Assembly (NCBI GenBank): GCA_022509205.1
Contig: JAFLTR010000012.1
Location: forward strand, 1-51,913
DNA: 51,913 nucleotides
From: Muribaculaceae bacterium
GTDB lineage: Bacteria > Bacteroidota > Bacteroidia > Bacteroidales > Muribaculaceae
Reading direction: 5' to 3'
The translations under genes were made by a program, and so were the position numbers. Below the pieces are notes generated by a model. It did no database searches. It was not told where the DNA came from and saw nothing but the letters and a program-made list of their open reading frames with translations. Of the stretch, positions 24,908 through 33,591 are shown piece by piece (position 1 is the stretch's first letter; each line of letters begins with the position of its first letter).

Positions 24908-26371
24908 TTACACTTCAATTTTCTTATATTTCGGTACAAGCAGTTTCATGATAACCCATGCAAGGATATAAGCTACAGCGCAAATGCTGAATACGATCAT
25001 ATATCCTGCCGGTTTGCCGGCAAACTGAAGGAACTGGAAGGATGGCCCCATGCCCTCGGCATAACTGAAGAGATGGCCTGAACCCCAGTTGATGGCAAAT
25101 GAACCAAGACCTCCGGCCATTGTGCCGATACCCACGATTGAAGCAACGGTTGATTTCGGGAACATATCACCGATGGTCGAGAAGAGGTTGGCGCTCCATG
25201 CCTGATGGGCTGCTCCGGCCAAACCGATGATGATTGCCGGCCACCAAACTGAATATTCACCAAGAGGCTGTGCAAACAGAGCCAATACCGGGATAAAGGC
25301 AAATATAAGCATTGCACGCATTCTACCGGCGTAAGGATTCATACCCTTGTTTTCAACAAATATTTTCGGGAGATAGCCGCCTCCGATTGAAAGCACTGTC
25401 ACGATGAAATAGAGTGTGAAAATCAAAGCCTGACCCATAGAGGAGTAAGAGGTGAAACCGAACTGATCGGAGAAATATGCGGGAGCCCAGAAGAGGAAGA
25501 ACCACCAAACACCGTCGGTCAGCGCCTTACCGGCAACAAATGCCCATGTCTGACGATATTTGAAGCACTGCCAGAAAGGAATGGTCTTATTCTCGTCTTC
25601 CTTAATTTCTTTCTCTGATTCTCCTTTGTCGTCCTGCATGATATATGCAAGCTCTTCTTTGTTGACATATTTTGAATTTTCGGGACGAGCATACATCTTA
25701 CCCCAGAATCCCATCCAGATGAAACCAAGGGCACCGATAATTATAAATGCCATTTCCCAACCGTAGAGTTTTGCAAGCCATGGAATACAGAGAGGGGCTG
25801 CGAGAGCGCCTACAGACGCACCGGAATTGAAGATAGAAGTGGCGAACGCACGGTCCATCTTCGGGAAATATTGTGCAGTGGTCTTGATAGCTGCCGGGAA
25901 GTTGCCCGATTCACCGATTGCAAGCAATGCGCGGCAAGCGAGGAAGAGCCATACACTAATGGTCGAAACTGTCAGAGCCATCGCTGAGCCTTTCTGAATG
26001 TCATACAGGGCTTCGATGGAGCCAAGGCCGGCGATATGAATCGTGGCCCAGCCGCAGAAAGCGTGGAGACACGCTGCCAGCGACCATACGAAAATCGCTA
26101 AAAGATAACCCTTCTTTGTGCCCAGAAAGTCGATGACCTTACCGGCAAAAAGACTGATTACAGCATAAAAGATTGAAAAGAAAGCCGTGATCTCACCATA
26201 GTTGGCATCACTCCAGTGGAATTCCGGCTGGATAAAATCTTTCCAGGTCAGGGATAACACCTGACGGTCAAGGTAGTTGATAGTAGTTGCAAAGAAGAGC
26301 AGCGAACAAATCATCCAACGCCAATTGGTGCGTTTGACTGCTCCTGCAGCTATCGAGCTTGTCATATCCAT
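24908..26371 (-). CDS. exuT: Hexuronate transporter, MFS family
   Basis: Inner-membrane major facilitator of the anion:cation symporter group, probably importing galacturonate and glucuronate by proton symport. The ATG at 26371 is chosen; the frame extends to a TTG at 26404 but that added stretch (KINPKPNPYN) has no clear role. About twelve membrane helices are visible in 487 residues. INYLDRQVLSLTWKDF in helix 1 is the typical ExuT-type signature (NYxDR), and the large central loop (EEKEIK-type charged stretch, here ESEKEIKEDENK) falls between the two halves. It is downstream of uxaC on the same strand with a 286-bp gap that holds a candidate operator. In context it feeds saturated uronates to UxaC, UxaB and UxaA. 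Confidence 0.9.
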   Translation of the reverse strand: MDMTSSIAAGAVKRTNWRWMICSLLFFATTINYLDRQVLSLTWKDFIQPEFHWSDANYGEITAFFSIFYAVISLFAGKVIDFLGTKKGYLLAIFVWSLAACLHAFCGWATIHIAGLGSIEALYDIQKGSAMALTVSTISVWLFLACRALLAIGESGNFPAAIKTTAQYFPKMDRAFATSIFNSGASVGALAAPLCIPWLAKLYGWEMAFIIIGALGFIWMGFWGKMYARPENSKYVNKEELAYIMQDDKGESEKEIKEDENKTIPFWQCFKYRQTWAFVAGKALTDGVWWFFLFWAPAYFSDQFGFTSYSSMGQALIFTLYFIVTVLSIGGGYLPKIFVENKGMNPYAGRMRAMLIFAFIPVLALFAQPLGEYSVWWPAIIIGLAGAAHQAWSANLFSTIGDMFPKSTVASIVGIGTMAGGLGSFAINWGSGHLFSYAEGMGPSFQFLQFAGKPAGYMIVFSICAVAYILAWVIMKLLVPKYKKIEV

Positions 26372-26453
26372 ATTATAAGGGTTAGGTTTTGGGTTAATTT
26401 TCAAGTATTATTGTCGCATTGATATCGGTCGCTACCCACAATTTGGAAGGATT

Positions 26454-26504
26454 AAGAACCTAAATCGTCAAACATAAATCGTATATTTAACGATTCAGGT
26501 TCTT
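26454..26504. promoter_or_regulatory. Symmetric operator-like array upstream of exuT
   Basis: Outer arms AAGAACCT (26454-26461) and AGGTTCTT (26497-26504) are exact complements. Inside, AAATCGT occurs at 26462-26468 and again at 26476-26482, 14 bp apart, and ACGATT at 26490-26495 is the inverted form, again 14 bp on. A -7-like box for the minus strand (CAAACATA at 26469-26476, i.e. TATGTTTG on the minus strand) lies between the first two. This fits a binding site for a uronate-responsive regulator acting on exuT. No good -33 element is seen at the right distance. Structure seen, role inferred. Confidence 0.5.
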
Positions 26505-26657
26505 CTTTATTGTCATCGTTAGGCAAGATTGCCGATACTTTTTGCTCGTAAATTGACAAATCTTAGACCCAATTACTCTAAAAAATGTTAATGTCGGGAT
26601 TTTATGCCCCAATATTGAAAATTTTTTCAGTCGGGTCTTAGATTTTGAGACGTGGCA

Positions 26658-28070
26658 TCAGAATTTGAAATATTCTTTAGCGTTGTTGTAGCAGATGTCT
26701 TCTACCATCTGGCGGAGACGTTTCTCCTCGTAGCCTTTGAAAGGTATCTTGCCGGCTTCCACATCGCTACCAAGAATATTGCAGAGACATCTGCGGAAGT
26801 ATTCATGACGAGGATAGGAGAGGAAGGAACGAGAGTCGGTCAGCATACCTACAAAACGGCTAAGCAACCCGAGGTTGGAGAGAGACTCCATCTGCTTGGT
26901 CATGCCGTCGAGCTGATCGTTGAACCACCATCCGCTACCAAATTGAATCTTACCGGGCACTGAACCATCCTGGAAGTTGCCGAGCATGGTTGCAAGCATA
27001 TCGTTGGCGTCTGCATTAAGACAATACAGGATTGTCTGAGCCAGCTTGCCACGGGTGTTAAGCGTGTCGAGCAGTTTGGCGCATGACTTCGCTGTGGGGA
27101 ATTCGCCAATCGAGTCGAAACCGGTGTCGGGACCCAGACGCTTGAACATGATAGTGTTGTTGTTGCGGATAGCGCCATAATGGAACTGCTGTGTCCAGCC
27201 GGATTCATAGTCCATCTCTCCGAAGATCACGAGCATGGCTGATTTGAACTTGCGGATCTCTTCTCCGTCAAGCTTCTTGCCTGAGTAAACCTTATCGAAG
27301 ATAGCTTCGATTTCCGCGTCGGTATAATCGGAGGCATAGAATTCCTCGATGCCATGGTCGGAAAGACGGCAACCCATTTCTTCAAAGAAGTCGTGACGTT
27401 TCTGAAGGGCGGCGATGAGGTCGGCAAACTTGTTGATAGTTACTCCGGAAACTTCAGCGAGTTTTTCAACGTAATCGCGGAACTCTTTAGGATCTTCTAC
27501 GGCCATAGCCTTGTCAGGACGCCATGTCGGCAATACCTTGATCTCAAAACCGCTGTCGCGAAGCTGTTTGTGATATTCGAGAGAATCCACCGGGTCGTCT
27601 GTGGTGCAGACTGTCTTCACATTGTAATGACGCATCAAGCCTTTTGCCGACATATTCGGATCGTTGATAAGCTTGTCGTTGCAGGCGTCGAAAATCTCTT
27701 TTGCAGTCTCAGGATTGAGAAGCTTGTCAATTCCGAAAGCTGTCTTGAGCTCAAGGTGAGTCCAATGGTAAAGGGGGTTGCGGAATGTGTAAGGCACTGT
27801 CTCAGCCCATTTCTGGAATTTCTCCCAGTCGGATGCATCGCCTGTGATGAAATGTTCGTTAACACCGTTGGAACGCATTGCACGCCATTTGTAGTGGTCG
27901 CCTCCAAGCCAGATTTCCGTGATCGACTTGAATCTGTAGTCGTCTGCTATCATCTTGGGCACAAGATGGCAGTGATAGTCGATGATTGGCATCTTTTCAG
28001 CATTGGTGTGGTAGAGATCCTGAGCCACACCGCTCTCGAGAAGAAAATTCTCATCTAAAAATTCTTTCAT
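26658..28070 (-). CDS. uxaC: Uronate (glucuronate/galacturonate) isomerase
   Basis: Cytoplasmic uronate isomerase that converts D-galacturonate to D-tagaturonate and D-glucuronate to D-fructuronate. The 470-residue length equals that of the family. Characteristic segments are MPIIDYHCHLVPK with the metal-binding His-x-His, WLGGDHYKWRAMRSNGV, VCTTDDPVDSLEYH, LPTWRPDKAM and RNNNTIMFKRLGPDTGFDS. No signal peptide is present. It lies between GH28 and exuT on the minus strand; 130 bp of T-rich intergenic sequence separates it from GH28. With UxaB at the head of this operon and UxaA in the PL11 operon it completes the isomerase branch from galacturonate to KDG. Confidence 0.96.
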   Translation of the reverse strand: MKEFLDENFLLESGVAQDLYHTNAEKMPIIDYHCHLVPKMIADDYRFKSITEIWLGGDHYKWRAMRSNGVNEHFITGDASDWEKFQKWAETVPYTFRNPLYHWTHLELKTAFGIDKLLNPETAKEIFDACNDKLINDPNMSAKGLMRHYNVKTVCTTDDPVDSLEYHKQLRDSGFEIKVLPTWRPDKAMAVEDPKEFRDYVEKLAEVSGVTINKFADLIAALQKRHDFFEEMGCRLSDHGIEEFYASDYTDAEIEAIFDKVYSGKKLDGEEIRKFKSAMLVIFGEMDYESGWTQQFHYGAIRNNNTIMFKRLGPDTGFDSIGEFPTAKSCAKLLDTLNTRGKLAQTILYCLNADANDMLATMLGNFQDGSVPGKIQFGSGWWFNDQLDGMTKQMESLSNLGLLSRFVGMLTDSRSFLSYPRHEYFRRCLCNILGSDVEAGKIPFKGYEEKRLRQMVEDICYNNAKEYFKF

Positions 28071-28200
28071 AATCTAAATATTAGTGATGTTAATTATATT
28101 GTCAATTCTTAACTCTAAACTCTTAATTCTTAATTCAGGGCTCTTGCTTCTTCGCTCTTAACTCGCAATTCCAAGCGGCACGTCCCCTCTCTACTTCAAT

Positions 28201-29577
28201 TCAGAATTCCCGGCCGTTAACGCGTACATTCTTGATCGTGAAGTTTTCGATATATTCGGGATGAAGCTCTCCTTTGTCGGCTGTGATGTCAAGATTTTCA
28301 AAAACGAAATTGCTTAGATGATATTGATCCTCGCGGTTTTTCACGTTGAAAAATGAATCACAGTCGAATTTTATGTTGCGCATCGTTATATGGTCGGAAT
28401 AAGACATAGGAACGCTTTCACGCCCTTTGAGGTCATAAAACTGAGTCCACGGAGCGACGAGCAGGAAATTCTTGCCGTTGCCTTCTATATCTTCCACTGT
28501 TATATATTCATATTGTTGCGGGGTGTCCGGTCGCATCTTCAGCCACAAGAGGTTGTTAGCCTCATTCACTTTAATCCTCCTGAGAATGATATTATGGTTG
28601 TAGACGCTTTCCGAGCCTAAAGTCAGGCAACCGTGGCTGAAACCGTATTCACAATCCTCTATGAGGATATTTTCATTCGGACCGTCTCCTTCCATTTCAG
28701 GGAACTTTGAAAGGTCGACATCCTCATAGTTTATACGGAATGCGTCGGCATACGGACCTTTCCCGCCCTTTATAGCCACCGCATCGTCGTTGACTGACAT
28801 ATAGCAATTCTTGATAAGCACATTCCTGACCACATCAAGGTCGATGGCATCAGTCGACGGTGCCTTTACAGGTTGTGCCGGCGAATAGATATGGAGGTTT
28901 AACAATTTAATGTTCTCGCTGTTGTAGATATGAGTGGTCCAGAATGCAGAATTTTGAAGGTTCACCCCATCGATCTGCACATTCTTACTGTTGGAAACGT
29001 AGACGAGGCGTGGACGCTGCTCATCTTTATTTGTGCATTTGGGATTCCATTTGCGACGCTCCCAAAAATGTTTCCAAAAAGTATAACCGTTTCCGTCGAT
29101 GGTGCCTTCCCCGGAGATGGTGAAACCATCAACTCCGTCAGCGTTGATTAATGCCGGATAATAGAGACAAGTCTCTCCCTCGATACGGGTTTTTGTAAGA
29201 GGATAATCGCTGGGGTCACTGCTTCCCATCAATGTGGCGCCTTTCTTGAGATAAAGGTGCACCCCGGGCTTAAAGAATATTGCTCCGGTAAGGTATGTGC
29301 CCTCCGGAACCACTACCACTCCGCCTCCATCGGCTTCTATCTTATCGATAAGAGCCTGAAGTTCCTGAGTGTGCACCAGTCCGTCGTTTACTACACCATA
29401 ATCGGTGATTCTGTATTGTTTCCCTAATTTTGAGAGTTCAACGGGAGTCGTGTCTCTGAACCATTCGGAAATTTCCGTTCCGTCGGGCCAGAGGTCTACC
29501 GGCGTCGCCTGTTTCTTTGCGAACCCGTAGTTGCTCCATATCACACATGCCAGAAGGATATATAAAAACTTTTTCAT
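28201..29577 (-). CDS. Secreted GH28 polygalacturonase
   Basis: Glycoside hydrolase family 28 enzyme that hydrolyses galacturonosyl linkages of homogalacturonan or RG-I fragments. The ATG at 29577 opens a clean signal peptide (KKFLYILLACVIWSNYGFA); an ATG at 29592 would add five residues. Beta-helix landmarks are present: a substrate-proximal STDAIDLD, the catalytic pair in SVNDDAVAIKGG (near residue 260), SHGCLTLGSE in place of the classical GHG motif, and LWLKMRPDT in place of RIK. About 458 residues, normal for bacterial exo-type or RG-type GH28. It follows GH105 by 22 bp, so the two are co-transcribed. Exo-acting polygalacturonase or rhamnogalacturonan hydrolase are both possible; the sequence alone does not decide. 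Confidence 0.9.
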   Translation of the reverse strand: MKKFLYILLACVIWSNYGFAKKQATPVDLWPDGTEISEWFRDTTPVELSKLGKQYRITDYGVVNDGLVHTQELQALIDKIEADGGGVVVVPEGTYLTGAIFFKPGVHLYLKKGATLMGSSDPSDYPLTKTRIEGETCLYYPALINADGVDGFTISGEGTIDGNGYTFWKHFWERRKWNPKCTNKDEQRPRLVYVSNSKNVQIDGVNLQNSAFWTTHIYNSENIKLLNLHIYSPAQPVKAPSTDAIDLDVVRNVLIKNCYMSVNDDAVAIKGGKGPYADAFRINYEDVDLSKFPEMEGDGPNENILIEDCEYGFSHGCLTLGSESVYNHNIILRRIKVNEANNLLWLKMRPDTPQQYEYITVEDIEGNGKNFLLVAPWTQFYDLKGRESVPMSYSDHITMRNIKFDCDSFFNVKNREDQYHLSNFVFENLDITADKGELHPEYIENFTIKNVRVNGREF

Positions 29578-29599
29578 CTGATTGAATCTCATTTGGGGG

Positions 29600-30736
29600 T
29601 TATTTCAACTTGTAAACTTCCGAACCGGCAAGCAGCACACATCCGGTGGTGTAGTCATCGAAATCCGGTTTGGAATCGTAAGCCACAGGCTGTCCGTCTT
29701 TAGGTTCTTTACCAGTGCCCTGCACATAACCGATATATCCGTTAGGGTGGATTGCTTCATTCACGATGCCGTTCCAAGCCTTTGTGAGGGCCGGAAGATA
29801 TTTCGCACGGTCGAGAATCCCATTGTTGATACCCCATGCCAGGCCGTAGGCAAAAAGTGCCGTGCCGGAAGTTTCCTTACCTCCGAAATTGCTCTCGTCA
29901 TGCATGCTGACATTCCAGAAACCGTCTTCACGCTGACATTTCACGGCAGCCTCAAGCATCTTCTTCAAATCGCTGATATAGACCGCCCGATGAGGATCGT
30001 TTTCCGGAAGCTCCTGAAGCACTTTTACCAACGCAGCCACTACCCAGCCGTTTCCGCGCGACCAATAGCAGTTCTTCCCGTTAGGTTCCTTATAAGGAGG
30101 CACAAAATCCTTGTCTCGCCACCAAAGACCCTCTTTTTCATTGAAAAGTCCACCGGCCAGCGAGTCGCGGGTCCATTCATACATTTGCCAAGCTTTTTCG
30201 TTGTAGCGTTGATCTCCTGTCAGAGCACTCATCTTAGCAAGAACAGGCATACCCATCTGTATCGCGTCTATCCATGTCCAATCGTCAATCTGAGGGGTAT
30301 TGACAAGCATATTCATGTTTGCCTTTGTCTTTGTGAGCATCTTCGGCTCCGGAGTAAGACGGTAGAGGTCAATATAAGTCTGTGAACATGCGTAATTGTC
30401 GGCATTGCGGGTCTGAGTCTCATCCTTGCGCATACCCCAGTTAAACCCGTCGCCCCATTCATAGGCATAGTCGTAATATCTGTTGTCGGGATATATGGAA
30501 TGGAGAGCCATAAGACCTTCAAAATAGACGGCACGGGTCCAGATATTCCCTTCATAGACTTTCTTACGGGAATAATACGGTATGTCTTTTAATGGATCGG
30601 GATGGTTTTTCAGATAATAGTCGTTTATCTTGATCAGCGTTTTCAAAGTTTCCTCTCTCGGAGGCAAGGTATTCTCCGCCGCAGCCGGAAGAAGGAAGAA
30701 AAATGCAAGAGTCGAAAATAATATTTTTTTCATCAT
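29600..30736 (-). CDS. GH105 unsaturated (rhamno)galacturonyl hydrolase, exported
   Basis: Glycoside hydrolase family 105, an (alpha/alpha)6 barrel that removes the 4,5-unsaturated galacturonate left at the non-reducing end by PL1 and PL11 lyases. It releases the unsaturated sugar, which opens to 5-keto-4-deoxyuronate (DKI). The key Asp is in WTWIDAIQMGMPVLAKM, matching the WxDxxxM region of characterised enzymes; FNWGMRKDETQTRNADNYACSQTY also fits. A signal peptide (KKILFSTLAFFFLLPAAAEN) places the enzyme in the periplasm. That matters because the KduI in this window is exported too. 378 residues; 19 bp after GH106 and 22 bp before GH28. Confident on family; unsaturated RG disaccharide is the likeliest substrate. 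Confidence 0.93.
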   Translation of the reverse strand: MMKKILFSTLAFFFLLPAAAENTLPPREETLKTLIKINDYYLKNHPDPLKDIPYYSRKKVYEGNIWTRAVYFEGLMALHSIYPDNRYYDYAYEWGDGFNWGMRKDETQTRNADNYACSQTYIDLYRLTPEPKMLTKTKANMNMLVNTPQIDDWTWIDAIQMGMPVLAKMSALTGDQRYNEKAWQMYEWTRDSLAGGLFNEKEGLWWRDKDFVPPYKEPNGKNCYWSRGNGWVVAALVKVLQELPENDPHRAVYISDLKKMLEAAVKCQREDGFWNVSMHDESNFGGKETSGTALFAYGLAWGINNGILDRAKYLPALTKAWNGIVNEAIHPNGYIGYVQGTGKEPKDGQPVAYDSKPDFDDYTTGCVLLAGSEVYKLK

Positions 30737-30755
30737 GTCAGGAATGAATGTGTTT

Positions 30756-33566
30756 TTATTTTGAAAGTTTTAATGGGATGAGGCTCACAGTGGAATTGAG
30801 TCCGGAAGGCACCGTCGGCCAGTCGAAACTGAATTCCCGTGCATTGGTGACTGAGGCAATATTGGCATCCTTGAAAATCCTCCATACCACACCTCGCCGC
30901 TCATAATCCGCAATTCTGTTGGCCTGTAGGTTTGTCACGTCAATTTCAAGGGTATTAAGTCCGGGTTTCAGGAATTCTCCTACGGAGAGGGTGAAGGGCA
31001 CGCTCCATACTTTCCCTGCCGGTTTGCCGTTTATCTTCACATCTGCGCTTTCCCTGACATCCCCGAGGTCGAGCAACCAATCGTCGGCTACTTCATAATC
31101 ATCGAGAGTGAATTCCAGAGTATAGCGGCCGGTGCCGAAATTGACTGACGCGTCAGGGTGGGGGAGGCTTGTCCAGGAATAGATGGAATCTGCCTCAAAT
31201 ACTCCCTCAATTGTAGGTTCACTTTTCGGGAAACTTACCCTCCATCCCCTGTCTAAAATCCTCGGCTCGCCTTTCGACTCGACATAAGCCCAGGGTTCGG
31301 CTGATACAGTAGTTGGGAATGTTTTCAGCAACAGGGATTGTCCCGGTGTGAGTTGCAATCTCACTTGCGTCTCTCCCTTGTCTGATTTACGTGTAGTCGC
31401 CATGCCTTTACGCCCGGTCAGCGGGTCGAATATCTGGACTGTTTCTGCCTCAGTTGCCAGTGTTACAAATTCGTCAACCGGTCTGTCATTCAGCAGAGCC
31501 ATAAAATAATTCCAACCCCCGGCTTCATTTTTCCTGCGGATAATTGACAGTCCGTGGCGTGTCCGCATTTCCTCGGGCTGCATTCCGCTAAGTGCCAAGG
31601 CATCTTCATAGTTCGGGGCTGTTAATATCCGTCCTTTACCGTATGCCTGAGCGGAGGATTCCCCTGTCATGGCCGGTAGGTTTCCGGCGAGAGAGTCGAA
31701 TTGTTTCTGCCGGTTGTCAATGTTTCCCAGACCGGGAACCTCAGAAGGTAACGATCCTACAAAAATCACTGTTGCCCCTTCATTGGCGAGTTCAAGAAGC
31801 CGACTAAGTGTGGAGGGTTGCATGAACCGTATCGGTGGCACTATGACGGCACCATAACTTGCACCCCCTCGGGCCATAAGTTTTCCCTCGCTAACATCTA
31901 TATCGTTCAGAAGCGCATCGGAAATGTAATCCACATCATAACCTGCATTGATTATACGGTTTACTGCCTCTTTTATATCCGGCATGCGTTGGTCCATCTT
32001 GTGGATATCAAACATAAGATAGGGATTTCCTTTCTGGCGTTGCCATATTTCATCTATAGGGAAATAGAGAAGAAAATCATTATCGGGGACACCGGCTGCA
32101 AGAAACGACTGCACCCTGCCCACATATCTGAAAAGAGAATCGGCATCCTGCCAGATACTGTTGGTAGGCGACATATTAACAGAGGCATAGAACATCCAAC
32201 CGGGGAAAGCTGCACCTTTCGGAGAATAGGGGGCACCATGGAAATAGACATGGTTTACGCCGGAAGCGAACATCTGGTCAAGCTCCGGCTTACACCTCGA
32301 GAGAGAAGTGCGGAAATGTTCAGTCAGCCATGTGAGGGCTTCGGCCGATGTCAGTTGTTTCCCGGTGAGATGTGCAGCCGAAGAGGCGAATTTCAACACT
32401 GCCGGATCGGCATCGCTCGGCCGCGACGGGCCGTCTTGTACCAAACCGGGAATGGCGAAATCGGTCTGCCCGAAAGATTCACATTCCGGAATATCTACAG
32501 CTGCATAAAGGTCGATTATATTGGCCGGTGAACCGTGGCTCTGATTCCTCACCCTTACTCCGCGGGAATTGCTGCGAGCCATCCATATATCCGTGAAATT
32601 CTCCCTCAACAGGCGTCCCAAGGTGAAACGATAGTCTCGCACCACTCTTGCTCTAATATCGCTATTGTTTTCATTGTCAATAAATTCCGGAATATAAAGT
32701 TCAAGACTATAGCCATGGTCTCTACGGAATTCATCCAGAATATTATCGGCCCAGTCGGAACCATACACTTCGTAGGAATCGTTGAAGAATGAGTTAGGGT
32801 AAGGTGCTCCCGATTCGTCGAAAGCTTTGTCAAAACGGTCAAGATAACTATTTACAGCCACGCTGTCATAATGGTTGAGCACATATCCCTCTCCACCGGG
32901 CGCGGCTCGTTTCACTTTCTGGAATGTTCGGCCACTGAAGATTGCATATATCGCCCAGTCTCCTTTCCCTTTGGGGGATTTCCAAGAAAGTAAGGTGTCT
33001 TTGTTCACTTGAGGGGTGATGTCGATACGATTGTCGCCGTTTACTGCCACCACTGCCTGTAGAGTTGCGATTCCTTGCTGTTTGGGGTCAGCCGGGCGAA
33101 TCTTTTCGTGAATTTTCTCCACCGGTCCGAGTGTGCGTATTTCAACTATACGTTTGCGGGCACTGTGGTCAAGACCCACTTCCGGTCCTCCGAAAGGCCA
33201 ACCGGTTCCATTGTTCATATCTATTTGCAGGCCAAGGCGATCCCCTTCCGCTATGGTATGCTTAAGCATATCCATCCATTGGGAAGACAGATAAGGGATA
33301 TCGTTTACCTCATTGCCTTTCACTCCATAAATCGGAGTAATCTCCACTCCTCCCAGGCCTTTCTCTGCAAACTCTTCAAGATTGAAAGAAAGCCCTTCAC
33401 GATCGACGGCGCTACCGAGCCACCACCATCTTACGAACGGACGGTTTTCCACCTCCACAGTATACCAGTCTGTCGGGGCTGAGTCTTTCTCAGCCCCGAC
33501 AGCCGTCGGTTGCATGCAAAATATTGATGCAATTCCAAGTAACAGTATCCTGTGTTTTCTCTTCAT
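30756..33566 (-). CDS. GH106 alpha-L-rhamnosidase
   Basis: Glycoside hydrolase family 106 alpha-L-rhamnosidase, 936 residues, exported (signal peptide core ILLLGIASIFCM, cleavage near VGAEK). The start of the mature enzyme, NRPFVRWWWLGSAVDREGL followed by LEEFAEKGLGGVEITPIYGV, is the GH106 opening, and the later sections (GWPFGGPEVGLDHSARKRIVE, YFHGAPYSPKGAAFPGWMFYASVNMSP) match the TIM-barrel region. A C-terminal beta-sandwich (LDLGDVRESADVKINGKPAGKVWSVPF ... GLNTLEIDVTNL) resembles a GH2 sugar-binding domain. It removes rhamnose from the ends of RG-I backbone pieces. It starts 25 bp after uxaB and ends 19 bp before GH105. Family confident, linkage specificity inferred. Confidence 0.93.
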   Translation of the reverse strand: MKRKHRILLLGIASIFCMQPTAVGAEKDSAPTDWYTVEVENRPFVRWWWLGSAVDREGLSFNLEEFAEKGLGGVEITPIYGVKGNEVNDIPYLSSQWMDMLKHTIAEGDRLGLQIDMNNGTGWPFGGPEVGLDHSARKRIVEIRTLGPVEKIHEKIRPADPKQQGIATLQAVVAVNGDNRIDITPQVNKDTLLSWKSPKGKGDWAIYAIFSGRTFQKVKRAAPGGEGYVLNHYDSVAVNSYLDRFDKAFDESGAPYPNSFFNDSYEVYGSDWADNILDEFRRDHGYSLELYIPEFIDNENNSDIRARVVRDYRFTLGRLLRENFTDIWMARSNSRGVRVRNQSHGSPANIIDLYAAVDIPECESFGQTDFAIPGLVQDGPSRPSDADPAVLKFASSAAHLTGKQLTSAEALTWLTEHFRTSLSRCKPELDQMFASGVNHVYFHGAPYSPKGAAFPGWMFYASVNMSPTNSIWQDADSLFRYVGRVQSFLAAGVPDNDFLLYFPIDEIWQRQKGNPYLMFDIHKMDQRMPDIKEAVNRIINAGYDVDYISDALLNDIDVSEGKLMARGGASYGAVIVPPIRFMQPSTLSRLLELANEGATVIFVGSLPSEVPGLGNIDNRQKQFDSLAGNLPAMTGESSAQAYGKGRILTAPNYEDALALSGMQPEEMRTRHGLSIIRRKNEAGGWNYFMALLNDRPVDEFVTLATEAETVQIFDPLTGRKGMATTRKSDKGETQVRLQLTPGQSLLLKTFPTTVSAEPWAYVESKGEPRILDRGWRVSFPKSEPTIEGVFEADSIYSWTSLPHPDASVNFGTGRYTLEFTLDDYEVADDWLLDLGDVRESADVKINGKPAGKVWSVPFTLSVGEFLKPGLNTLEIDVTNLQANRIADYERRGVVWRIFKDANIASVTNAREFSFDWPTVPSGLNSTVSLIPLKLSK

Positions 33567-33591
33567 TACGTGGCTCCGGTTCTCTCTTTTC

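Noticed and set aside
26652..26963. Open frames on the strand opposite to uxaC, exuT, GH106 and other real genes
   Set aside because: They are shadows: each lies wholly within a well-identified gene on the other strand and has no family features.
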